Positions 28,001 to 35,546 of a stretch of DNA of 64,000 bases are shown in pieces. How positions within the stretch are numbered: position 1 is the stretch's first letter; every line of letters begins with the position of its first letter. The DNA lies in the NCBI RefSeq assembly GCF_001632745.1, contig NZ_LQRT01000046.1, positions 1 through 64,000 on the forward strand, in the 5' to 3' direction. The stretch comes from Aquimarina aggregata. Lineage in GTDB: Bacteria > Bacteroidota > Bacteroidia > Flavobacteriales > Flavobacteriaceae. The notes beneath the pieces were generated by a model. It made no database searches. It saw only the letters and a program-made list of their open reading frames with translations, and was not told where the DNA came from. A program made the position numbers and the translations under genes.

Positions 28001-28295
28001 CGACTAGTTCTTTAAGAATTTCAAATTTATTGGTCTGCACCTGATTTACAAAGCTTCCTTTAGTAAAAGCAGCAAAAGTAGGTAGGTTATCTACGGTTGC
28101 CATTTTTCTTGATTCCGGAAATTTCTCTGCATCAACAACCACAAAAGTAGCATCACTGTTTTCTGTTGCTAGTTTCTTAAATTTTGGTTTCATTATACGA
28201 CAGTTACCACACCATGATGCCGAATACTGAACAATTACAGTACCATTATCTTCTACCAATTGAGAAAGGTTATCCTCTTTTAATTCTTGAATCAT
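27981..28295 (-). CDS. Thioredoxin-family protein (WCGNC)
   Basis: This is a small cytoplasmic thiol-disulfide protein of 104 residues with one thioredoxin fold. The active site is WCGNC (Cys29 and Cys32), not the canonical WCGPC, and the cis-proline is in LPTFAAF. I take the ATG at 28295 (MIQELKEDN); the ATG at 28319 would begin inside the hairpin at 28313-28356. It lies between ahpC and the DUF6952 gene, overlapping the latter, so it probably reduces the neighbouring AhpC. Confidence 0.9.
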   Translation of the reverse strand: MIQELKEDNLSQLVEDNGTVIVQYSASWCGNCRIMKPKFKKLATENSDATFVVVDAEKFPESRKMATVDNLPTFAAFTKGSFVNQVQTNKFEILKELVDEVTSN

Positions 28296-28312
28296 GCTTA
28301 TTTTTTTAAACT

Positions 28313-28356
28313 GAAACAAAGTGTTTTCTGTTCTGCGATAGAAAACACTTTGTTTC
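28313..28356 (-). terminator. 17-bp stem hairpin between ahpC and the thioredoxin gene
   Basis: Arms at 28313-28329 and 28340-28356 are perfect complements around a 10-nt loop. It starts 10 bp after the ahpC stop on the minus strand but has no T run after it, so it may be an attenuator or an mRNA-processing structure inside an operon. Confidence 0.6.
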
Positions 28357-28366
28357 TAATTCTATA

Positions 28367-29005
28367 TTAGTTTGCTGCCAAATAAGAAGCTACTCCTTCT
28401 CTATTTGCATTCATTGCTTCTTTTCCTTCTTCCCAGTTTGCAGGACAAACTTCTCCATTTTTTTGAACATGCGCATACGCATCAATTAATCTCAAAAATT
28501 CTGCTACGTTTCTTCCTACTGGCATGTGATTTATTCCTTCATGAAAAACTGTACCTTCTTCATCGATTAAATATGTTGCTCTGTAAGTAACATTATCTCC
28601 TTCTACAGTAACTACACCTGTTTCTTCATTATACGTTTCATTAGTAATATCAAGAATACCTAATGTGCTAGATAAATTACGATTAGAATCGGCAAGAATA
28701 GGATATGTAACTCCTTCGATACCTCCATCATCTTTAGAAGTATTCAACCATGCAAAATGAACCTCTGGTGTATCACAAGAAGCACCAATAACAATAGTGT
28801 CTCTTTTTTCAAATTCTTGCATTGCCTCTTGAAAAGCGTGTAACTCTGTTGGGCAAACAAAAGTAAAATCTTTTGGGTACCAAAAAAGTAGTACTTTCTT
28901 ATTTTTGTTTTTAGCTTCTTCCAAAACATTAAGCTTAAAAGTATCCCCCATATCGTTCATCGCGTCAACGTCTAGATTCGGGAATTTTTTGCCTACAAAT
29001 GCCAT
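28367..29005 (-). CDS. Peroxiredoxin, AhpC/Prx1 class
   Basis: This typical 2-Cys peroxiredoxin detoxifies hydrogen peroxide and alkyl peroxides in the cytoplasm. It has 212 residues from the ATG at 29005. The peroxidatic Cys51 is in FTFVCPTELHAF and the resolving cysteine near 187 in GEVCPANW. An upstream ATG at 29086 would add 27 unrelated residues and include the promoter, so I reject it. A TATATTTG box lies 41 bp upstream. No ahpF follows; instead the thioredoxin-like gene comes next and is the likely reductant. Confidence 0.94.
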   Translation of the reverse strand: MAFVGKKFPNLDVDAMNDMGDTFKLNVLEEAKNKNKKVLLFWYPKDFTFVCPTELHAFQEAMQEFEKRDTIVIGASCDTPEVHFAWLNTSKDDGGIEGVTYPILADSNRNLSSTLGILDITNETYNEETGVVTVEGDNVTYRATYLIDEEGTVFHEGINHMPVGRNVAEFLRLIDAYAHVQKNGEVCPANWEEGKEAMNANREGVASYLAAN

Positions 29006-29046
29006 ATTTTTCTGTTTAAAATTTATAATTGATTTTTTTGATGGCG

Positions 29047-29054
29047 CAAATATA
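29047..29054 (-). promoter_or_regulatory. -7 box TATATTTG of the AhpC gene
   Basis: It is a good TAnnTTTG match on the minus strand, leaving a leader of about 35 bases before the ATG at 29005. Confidence 0.55.
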
Positions 29055-29185
29055 CATTTACTTAAACAACTATTATAAACAGCCAATTTTAATTCTCTAT
29101 ATCTTAATAGTTTTTACTAATCATACATCTTGTTTCTGATCATTCCTAAAAAATTCTTACAAAAAACAGATAAACCTTACAATAA

Positions 29186-29257
29186 TTACGGATAAATTGT
29201 ACTTTTTTTACGGTGAATAACACTGTCTTTAATCTATTTTTGTATTTTCGCTTACGG
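29186..29257 (+). promoter_or_regulatory. Three TTACGG half-sites and a -7 box before the hybrid kinase gene
   Basis: TTACGG occurs in the same orientation at 29186, 29208 and 29252, that is 22 and 44 bp apart, two and four helical turns. A -7 box TATTTTTG lies at 29235-29242, between the second and third copies. The half-site is the arm of the palindromes at 8909 and 33919. Confidence 0.45.
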
Positions 29258-29282
29258 AAATAATTAAATTAATGAACAGAAG

Positions 29283-31517
29283 TTGAACAACTTTTCAAAA
29301 CATATAATCCTTTTATTTATAATTGGTTGTACTCAAATAATACAATCACAGAACTCATTGACTTCTGATAGTATCCAAATTTATATAGAAAAAGCTGAAA
29401 AACTTCAGAAAGAATACAAGTATGAAAAATCTCTTGAGATAGCGCAAGCTGCTTTGCAGAATGCTAAATACAATAATGATGATAAAAGTCTTGGTCTTAT
29501 CTATAATATAATAGCTAAGAATTATGAAATTAATGAAGACGATACTAAAGCAAGAGGTAACTATAGAAAAGCACTTACTTATGCTAAAAGCTCGAAGAGT
29601 AAAACTTTAGAGACCGATCTTTATAATAACTTAGCCCGAGTATTTACAAAACATAATCTTACAAGAAAGACTGGTGTTGATTATTATAAACAATCTTATC
29701 AATACGCAGTAAGCTTAAAAGATACTGCTAGAATGATACGCCCTTTACTAAACCTTGGGGAGTATTATATCTCAAGGAGTGATTTTGATAGTGCTTTCGA
29801 ATATCTTGATCCTGCAAGAAAATTGATTCAAGATAAATCTTCTAATCTTGATAAAACAAAATTAAATGGACTTTTAGGAAAGTATTTTCTAAATATTAGA
29901 GAATATGAAACAGCCGAAGAACATATTGATCAAGCGATCACCTATTCTTTAGGAGAAACAAAAAATAAAAAAAATGCTGATGAATTAGTTTCTACATATT
30001 TTGAATTATTAGCATCTAGCTATGAAACCAAATCAACTTTGTACAAAAAACAAAATGATTATCAAAAGGCATATAATTATCAAAAAAGACAATTTCAAAA
30101 TATAATAAGAGCTAGAGATTTAAAAAAATTAAAAGAATTAAGAAGAGCCAATATAAAATACGAAGTGGACCTTCTAGAAAAAAGAGCTGAAAAAGCTGAA
30201 TCTCAAAAAGAAGAAAGTGATGACGAAGTTGCCAAATGGCGAATTATTATCATTCTTGGTATTATATTAATTTTAATTTCTTTAGCATTTTTGATTAGTT
30301 CGTACAAAAACAATATTCAAAAGAAAAGATTGAACTCTGACTTAATTGAAAACAATAAAGAACTAATTAGCGCTAAAGAAACTGCAGAACAAGTTTCTAC
30401 TTTAAAATCACAGTTCATTTCTACGGTAAGTCATGAACTTAGAACACCTCTTTATGGTGTTATAGGTCTTACTTCTCTTTTAATGGAAAATCCCGAAGGA
30501 AAGAAAAAGAATGAATACCTAGAATCTTTAAAATTTTCTGGAGATTATCTACTTGCACTTATTAATGATGTTCTTCAGTTAAGTAAAATAGAAACAAATG
30601 AAGTACGTCTAGAAAAAGTTTCCTTTGATATTAGAACACTTATAGAAGGTATTGTTAACTCGCTTCACACTAAACAAAAAAGCAATAATAATACAGTTCA
30701 TATAGATATTGACAAAAAGATAAATACAACCTTGTTAGGTGATTCGGTTCGGTTATCCCAAATATTGATCAATTTAATCGGTAATTCTCTCAAATTCACA
30801 AAAGACGGGAACATTTGGGTATCGGTAAAACATCTAGACGGTGATAATGACAATTACCTATTGCGCTTTACAGTTAAAGATGACGGTATTGGGATTCCAA
30901 AAAACAAACAACAAACTATTTTTGACAATTTTGCTCAAGTCAAGAATGAGAACCAGGAATATGAAGGAACTGGTTTAGGACTAGCGATTGTTAAAAAACT
31001 TATCCATCTTCATAATAGTGAGATAAAAATTAAAAGTCAAGAAGGCAAAGGCTCTGAATTTTATTTTGATCTTTCCTATGAAAAGGCTGTCAAACAAGAA
31101 ACTATCTCTCTACAAAAAGGAGAAAATATAAGTATTGGTACAAGCAATTTTAATGTTCTTATTGTAGACGATAATAAGATCAATCAGATAGTTACCAAAA
31201 ACATCTTAAAAAAGAAGGGGTATACTTGTGATATAGCGAGTAATGGTATGGATGCTATTACTATGTTAAAAAACGAGAAATTCGATTTAGTGTTAATGGA
31301 CATTAATATGCCCGAAATGAATGGTCTTGAAGCCACTAAGGTTATTAGAACGTTTAATACGCATATACCTGTGATTGCTTTAACAGCTGTAGAGGAGGGT
31401 GAAATCAGAAATCAAGCCTTATCTGTAGGTATGAATGATGTAATCATAAAACCTTACGATACTCAGCAATTCTTCCAAACTATAATGAGAAACATATCTA
31501 AAGTCAAAATGGTATAA
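29283..31517 (+). CDS. TPR hybrid sensor histidine kinase with receiver domain
   Basis: This inner-membrane hybrid kinase has 744 residues. A signal peptide or lipobox-like segment (IIGC, about 8-22) leads to periplasmic TPR-like helices (30-290), a coiled coil (290-318) and a membrane helix (321-340). HisKA has His384 in TVSHELRTP. HATPase_c has an N-box near SQILINLIGNSLKF, a DDGIGI motif and EGTGLGLAIV. A receiver at 623-744 has Asp673 in LVLMDINMP. No output domain or adjacent regulator is seen, so phosphotransfer goes to a distant partner. The start is TTG at 29283: the nearby ATG at 29272 reads only four codons and its TGA overlaps this TTG. Confidence 0.9.
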   Translation: MNNFSKHIILLFIIGCTQIIQSQNSLTSDSIQIYIEKAEKLQKEYKYEKSLEIAQAALQNAKYNNDDKSLGLIYNIIAKNYEINEDDTKARGNYRKALTYAKSSKSKTLETDLYNNLARVFTKHNLTRKTGVDYYKQSYQYAVSLKDTARMIRPLLNLGEYYISRSDFDSAFEYLDPARKLIQDKSSNLDKTKLNGLLGKYFLNIREYETAEEHIDQAITYSLGETKNKKNADELVSTYFELLASSYETKSTLYKKQNDYQKAYNYQKRQFQNIIRARDLKKLKELRRANIKYEVDLLEKRAEKAESQKEESDDEVAKWRIIIILGIILILISLAFLISSYKNNIQKKRLNSDLIENNKELISAKETAEQVSTLKSQFISTVSHELRTPLYGVIGLTSLLMENPEGKKKNEYLESLKFSGDYLLALINDVLQLSKIETNEVRLEKVSFDIRTLIEGIVNSLHTKQKSNNNTVHIDIDKKINTTLLGDSVRLSQILINLIGNSLKFTKDGNIWVSVKHLDGDNDNYLLRFTVKDDGIGIPKNKQQTIFDNFAQVKNENQEYEGTGLGLAIVKKLIHLHNSEIKIKSQEGKGSEFYFDLSYEKAVKQETISLQKGENISIGTSNFNVLIVDDNKINQIVTKNILKKKGYTCDIASNGMDAITMLKNEKFDLVLMDINMPEMNGLEATKVIRTFNTHIPVIALTAVEEGEIRNQALSVGMNDVIIKPYDTQQFFQTIMRNISKVKMV

Positions 31518-31635
31518 TTCATCATTATAAAATATTAAATTCTTAATATTTAGACCTAATCTGTTAAATCCTATCTAAATTTCTATTGAATATCTTAATT
31601 TAGGTGCTTAATTTTTCAAAGTCATCGTTAGCATT

Positions 31636-32811
31636 ATGAATTCAAAGAAACCAGGTTTTAATACCATTTGCACACATCTTGGTGAAATCAAAGATGAGCA
31701 GTTCAAAGGTGCTGTGTCACCCATATATCTATCTACGTCTTACGCTTTTGAGGATGTTGATGTAAAACGTTATCCTAGATATTTCAATACTCCAAACCAA
31801 GAAGCGCTTTGCAAAAAAATAGCAGCACTTGAAAAAGGAGAATCATCTTTAATTTTTGGAAGCGGAATGGCTGCTATTAGCACAACCTTATTTGCGTTTT
31901 TACAAAAAGGAGATCATATTGTATTACAACGAACACTTTACGGTGGTACAGCGAATTTGGTTAATGAAGAATTCGAAAAGTATGGAATAGAGTTTTCTTA
32001 TGTAGACTCTCAAGGAATTGAAGGTTTTAAAGAAAAAATTAAACCCAACACCAAAGTTATCTATATAGAAACACCGTCTAATCCTTTACTCACTTTAACA
32101 GATATTAAGGCAGTTGCGGACATAGCTAAGCAGAATGATATTGTCACAATGATTGACAATACATTTGCTTCTCCTGTAAATCAAAACCCTATAACTTTAG
32201 GGATTGATATTGTTTTGCATTCTGCAACAAAATATTTAGGAGGCCACAGTGACATTTTAGCCGGAGCTGTAGTTGCCACTGAAGCTCATATCGATAAAAT
32301 ATTTCAAGTAGCTAAAAACTTTGGCGGTAGTTTAAGTGATTTTACTGTGTGGATGCTAGAACGTAGCATTAAAACTTTAGGAATACGAGTAAAACGTCAA
32401 AATAAAACTGCTTTAAAATTAGCAAAGTGGCTTAAAAAACATGATGATATTGCCGCTGTTTATTATCCTGGGCTATCTTCTCATCCAGATCATGAGTTAG
32501 CAAAAAAACAAATGAAAGGTTTTGGTGGAATGTTATCTTTTGAACTCAAAAACGGACTAGACGCTAGTACTTTTCAAAAAGAATTAAAATTGATTAAAAG
32601 CTCTATGAGTTTGGCTGGAGTAGAAAGTACCATACTATCTCCTCACCTCACCTCACATGCATTACTTTCAGAAGACGAAAGACAGTTACAAGGAATTAAT
32701 GATGGATTATTAAGGTTTAGTGTTGGAATAGAGGAAAAAGAAGATTTAGTCTATGATATCTTACAAGCTTTAGAAAAAACAAAAAAACTAGTATTAGAAC
32801 ATAATATATGA
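31636..32811 (+). CDS. Trans-sulfuration PLP enzyme (cystathionine gamma-synthase/beta-lyase/Met gamma-lyase family)
   Basis: This PLP-dependent enzyme of sulfur amino-acid metabolism has 391 residues. The PLP lysine is Lys199 in SATKYLGGHSD. Other family segments are SSLIFGSGMAAIS, LYGGT, YIETPSNPLL and MIDNTFASP. The C-terminal SLAGVESTILSP and RFSVGIE are also typical. Sequence alone does not separate cystathionine synthase, lyase and methionine gamma-lyase. Its stop codon overlaps the bshB1 start (ATGA), so it may supply cysteine or homocysteine for bacillithiol synthesis; this is inference. Confidence 0.9.
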   Translation: MNSKKPGFNTICTHLGEIKDEQFKGAVSPIYLSTSYAFEDVDVKRYPRYFNTPNQEALCKKIAALEKGESSLIFGSGMAAISTTLFAFLQKGDHIVLQRTLYGGTANLVNEEFEKYGIEFSYVDSQGIEGFKEKIKPNTKVIYIETPSNPLLTLTDIKAVADIAKQNDIVTMIDNTFASPVNQNPITLGIDIVLHSATKYLGGHSDILAGAVVATEAHIDKIFQVAKNFGGSLSDFTVWMLERSIKTLGIRVKRQNKTALKLAKWLKKHDDIAAVYYPGLSSHPDHELAKKQMKGFGGMLSFELKNGLDASTFQKELKLIKSSMSLAGVESTILSPHLTSHALLSEDERQLQGINDGLLRFSVGIEEKEDLVYDILQALEKTKKLVLEHNI

Positions 32812-33530
32812 AATTAGATATCCTTGCAATAGGAGCTCACCCAGATGACGTAGAACTAAGTTGTTCTGGCACTATAGCCAAAGAAGTAAGCAGAGGTAAA
32901 AAAGTTGGGATTTTAGATTTAACTAGAGGCGAGTTAGGAACTAGAGGAAGCGCCGAAATTAGAGATCAAGAAGCAAAAAGAGCCGCCGAAATTTTAAATG
33001 TTCATGTACGAGAAAATTTAGCCTTTAGAGATGGTTTTTTTGTGAATGATGAAAAACATCAATTAGAAATTATTAAGATCATTCGTAAATACAAACCCGA
33101 GATAGTGCTTTGCAACGCTATAACCGATCGTCATATCGATCACGGAAAAGGGAGTAAATTAACAAGTGATGCTTGCTTTTTATCTGGATTAAGAAGAATC
33201 GAAACAACTTTAGACGGAGTGCGGCAAGATGCATGGAGACCGAAACATGTCTACCACTATATTCAATGGAAAAATATAGAACCTGATTTTGTTGTTGACA
33301 TTTCTGATTATATGGATGTAAAAATGGATAGTGTTATGGCCTATAGTTCTCAATTCTATAATGAAAATGACAAAAATTCAGAACCGTCTACTCCTATTTC
33401 TAGCAAAAATTTTAAAGATAGTGTTAGGTACAGAGCATACGATTTAGGACGTATTATCGGTGTAGAATATGCAGAAGGGTATACTGTAGAACGCTATGTT
33501 GCAGTCGATTCTATTTTTAATTTAATTTAA
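32808..33530 (+). CDS. bshB1: Bacillithiol biosynthesis deacetylase BshB1
   Basis: This zinc-dependent LmbE-like deacetylase removes the acetyl group from GlcNAc-malate to give GlcN-malate, the second step of bacillithiol synthesis. It has 240 residues. The metal site is shown by AIGAHPDDVELSCSG (His and Asp-Asp) and by CNAITDRHIDHGKGS. The conserved GELGTRGSAEIRDQEA follows the family. It overlaps the PLP enzyme by 4 bp. The other bacillithiol genes are not in the window. The gene ends 59 bp before tRNA-His. Confidence 0.94.
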   Translation: MKLDILAIGAHPDDVELSCSGTIAKEVSRGKKVGILDLTRGELGTRGSAEIRDQEAKRAAEILNVHVRENLAFRDGFFVNDEKHQLEIIKIIRKYKPEIVLCNAITDRHIDHGKGSKLTSDACFLSGLRRIETTLDGVRQDAWRPKHVYHYIQWKNIEPDFVVDISDYMDVKMDSVMAYSSQFYNENDKNSEPSTPISSKNFKDSVRYRAYDLGRIIGVEYAEGYTVERYVAVDSIFNLI

Positions 33531-33542
33531 TGCAAAAAAAAG

Positions 33543-33573
33543 TTTGTAGAAATATAGAAATGCTTTATTTTTG
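33543..33573 (+). promoter_or_regulatory. Promoter of tRNA-His, TTTG-N19-TATTTTTG
   Basis: The -33 TTTG (33543-33546) and -7 TATTTTTG (33566-33573) have the ideal 19-bp spacing of the Bacteroidetes primary sigma factor. The tRNA begins 16 bp downstream. Confidence 0.8.
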
Positions 33574-33588
33574 CACCCGAAATTAAAT

Positions 33589-33663
33589 GGTGGTTGTAGC
33601 TCAGTTGGTTAGAGCATTGGTTTGTGGTACCAAGGGTCGCGGGTTCGAATCCCGTCTTCCACC
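33589..33663 (+). tRNA. tRNA-His (GTG)
   Basis: The cloverleaf is clear: acceptor GTGGTTG with an extra G at -1, D arm GCTC...GAGC, anticodon arm TTGGT-TTGTGGT-ACCAA with GTG, T arm GCGGG-TTCGAAT-CCCGT. The -1 G pairs with C73, as expected for tRNA-His. Two acceptor pairs (33594/33658 and 33595/33657) are U-U oppositions. CCA is not fully encoded beyond the discriminator (CAT follows). Confidence 0.95.
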
Positions 33664-33670
33664 CATAATT

Positions 33671-33700
33671 AAAGGATTGTAAGGAAACTTATGATCCTTT
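33671..33700 (+). terminator. Terminator of tRNA-His, 13-bp stem with GAAA tetraloop
   Basis: AAAGGATTGTAAG pairs with CTTATGATCCTTT (two wobble pairs) around GAAA, followed by TTTCTTTT. Confidence 0.8.
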
Positions 33701-33971
33701 TTTCTTTTACTTCTTTATAAAAGGCATATTTACCCTACCAAAAATCAATACTACTTGCAATATACTAAGACCAAACGCAAAAAGTTTAAAATTTAGTAAA
33801 CGCTCTTAAACAAAAGAACTGTTATCTTTTTAAACAAGAATGGTGCGGTTTAAAACCCCACCATCTATATTTACGTCATAAATAATCCCCCTTATTTATG
33901 AATTTGACGCTCTACAAATTACGGTAAAACCGTAATATCTGCAAATATATTTTTAACAAGTATTAAATACA
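33701..33971. other. Convergent spacer with two dyads
   Basis: The stretch between the tRNA-His terminator and the peptidase stop holds an inverted repeat at 33840-33864 (ATGGTG-C-GGTTT around A, one mismatch) and the palindrome TTACGG-TAAAA-CCGTAA at 33919-33935. No gene is visible. Confidence 0.5.
33919..33935. promoter_or_regulatory. Dyad TTACGG-TAAAA-CCGTAA
   Basis: The arms are identical to the palindrome at 8909-8924, with a 5-bp spacer. It lies 37 bp beyond the 3' end of the M28 peptidase gene, where a promoter operator would be unusual. There is no T run for a terminator. Confidence 0.35.
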
Positions 33972-35015
33972 TTATTGATCAACACCATCTACAACTATAC
34001 GTCTTGCCCTATTAGCTAGTTCCCATGCTGTATAAAATACTAATTTAGTTCGTGTAGCCATTAAATCATATTCGATTTTATCAGGTGTATCTGTGATTTT
34101 ATGATAATCTTCATGAACTCCATTAAAATAAAATATAATCGGAATATTATGTTTAGCAAAGTTGTAATGGTCGCTTCTAAAATAAAACCTATTAGGGTCA
34201 TTTCTTTCATTATAAGTGTAGTCTAATTCTAATTGTGTATATTTTTCATTGACCATCTCACTAATAGCATGCAATTCTGTACTAAGCCTATCACTTCCGA
34301 TCAAATACAAGTAGTTATTTTTATCTTCTCCTTTATGTTTATCATCAATTCTACCTATCATATCAATATTAAGATCGGCTACTGTATTTTCTAATGGAAA
34401 AACTGGGTTTTCTGTATAATATCTAGAGCCATATAAGCCTTTCTCTTCTCCTGTAACATGCAAGAATAGGATTGACCGTTTTGGACCTAATCCATCCTTC
34501 TTCGCCTTCATAAATGCCTCTGCAATTTCTAACAAAGCAACTGTACCTGACCCATCATCATCTGCGCCGTTAAAAATATTACCGTTCTCATCTTTCCCTA
34601 CATGATCTAAATGTGCAGAAATCACGATAATTTCACTAGGTTTTTCACTACCCTCTATATATGCCAAAACATTTTCAGATGCTTTTATTCCTCCTCTAAA
34701 ATAACTTTCAGGAATTTCTTGAAAATAGCTATTATTTTCTATTGGTGAAGGAATTCTCATTCTCTTATATTGTTGCTTTATATATTCTGCAGCTTTTTTT
34801 TGACCCGGCTCTCCGGTATCCCTACCTTCAAACTCATCACCCGCAAAAGTATACAGGTATTCTTTAAGTTCTTTTGCCGTGATACGATCCGCATACGCCT
34901 TTGCTTTAGGTGAATAATCTACAATGGTCTCAGTCTGAGAGGTACTAGAGTTATTTTTTGATGTTCCGCAACAAGAAACAACAAATAAGCTACAAAGTAA
35001 TACTATATTTTTCAT
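33972..35015 (-). CDS. M28-family metallopeptidase, lipoprotein
   Basis: This is a di-zinc aminopeptidase-type hydrolase, probably anchored in the outer membrane or facing the periplasm. The N-terminus MKNIVLLCSLFVVSCCGTS is a lipoprotein signal with lipobox near Cys15/16. The 347-residue chain carries the M28 metal motifs in order: SAHLDHVG, NGADDDGSGT, HVTGEEKGLYGS (catalytic Glu-Glu), NIDMIG and SDHYNF with NGVHEDYHKITDT at the end. No PA insert is evident. The gene stands alone. The peptide substrate is unknown. Confidence 0.93.
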   Translation of the reverse strand: MKNIVLLCSLFVVSCCGTSKNNSSTSQTETIVDYSPKAKAYADRITAKELKEYLYTFAGDEFEGRDTGEPGQKKAAEYIKQQYKRMRIPSPIENNSYFQEIPESYFRGGIKASENVLAYIEGSEKPSEIIVISAHLDHVGKDENGNIFNGADDDGSGTVALLEIAEAFMKAKKDGLGPKRSILFLHVTGEEKGLYGSRYYTENPVFPLENTVADLNIDMIGRIDDKHKGEDKNNYLYLIGSDRLSTELHAISEMVNEKYTQLELDYTYNERNDPNRFYFRSDHYNFAKHNIPIIFYFNGVHEDYHKITDTPDKIEYDLMATRTKLVFYTAWELANRARRIVVDGVDQ

Positions 35016-35141
35016 GCATTAAAGTCCTATATAAAACTACAATATACTGAATTCGTAGCAGATGCGTGTAAGCTTTATTTTATTTCAAAAAAATGCTTTA
35101 AAAAAAATTAAAATTATTCTTTTTAGAATTAAAAAAGGTTT

Positions 35142-35149
35142 TATATTTG
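35142..35149 (+). promoter_or_regulatory. -7 box TATATTTG of tRNA-Ser
   Basis: It is an exact TAnnTTTG match 38 bp before the tRNA. A T-rich block at about 35119-35125 stands in place of the -33 element. Confidence 0.6.
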
Positions 35150-35187
35150 CACCCGCATTCAAGGAATACTTGATGAGACTAAACACT

Positions 35188-35272
35188 GGAGAAATGGCAG
35201 AGTGGTCGAATGCACTGGTCTTGAAAACCAGCGAGGGTCACACCTCCGGGGGTTCGAATCCCTCTTTCTCCG
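35188..35272 (+). tRNA. tRNA-Ser (TGA)
   Basis: The acceptor GGAGAAA pairs with TTTCTCC, the discriminator is G, and the anticodon arm CTGGT-CTTGAAA-ACCAG reads TGA. The long variable arm CGAGGGTCACACCTCCG confirms a class II tRNA. CCA is not encoded. Confidence 0.96.
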
Positions 35273-35276
35273 CAAA

Positions 35277-35311
35277 AAGCCTTGTAAACATTTGATTTAC
35301 AAGGTTTTTTT
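35277..35311 (+). terminator. Terminator of tRNA-Ser
   Basis: GCCTTGTAAA pairs with TTTACAAGG around a short loop and is followed by eight T. Confidence 0.85.
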
Positions 35312-35423
35312 TATTTAAACTCCCCCCTTGTCCTATAAAAATACTTTTTACTGTCTTAAACTAAGTAAAACCTTTATACTAATTATCTAATATGTTTATT
35401 TAATTTGTAACTATACAATTATC

Positions 35424-35444
35424 ATTACAAATGTGTTTTGTAAT
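35424..35444. promoter_or_regulatory. Inverted repeat ATTACAAA-TGTGT-TTTGTAAT upstream of the AraC gene
   Basis: The 8-bp arms are perfectly inverted around 5 bp. It lies 103 bp before the start of the regulator at 35547 and is the only clear dyad in this spacer, so it is a candidate operator for the operon. Confidence 0.4.
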
Positions 35445-35546
35445 CCAAATCACAAAAAAGTATCAAACAGAATCAAAAACAATGACCATTTTATACAATC
35501 AAAATATATAAACACAACATATGTTTGGAAAAATTATATGTTATAA

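Noticed and set aside
28296..28319. Longer start for the WCGNC thioredoxin (ATG 28319)
   Set aside because: The extra eight codons fall inside the 28313-28356 hairpin, and the ATG at 28295 gives a normal thioredoxin N-terminus.
29006..29086. Longer start for the peroxiredoxin (ATG 29086)
   Set aside because: The added 27 residues include the TATATTTG promoter box and do not match the family.
35062..35295. 77-codon frame over tRNA-Ser
   Set aside because: It overlaps the tRNA and its promoter; chance open frame.
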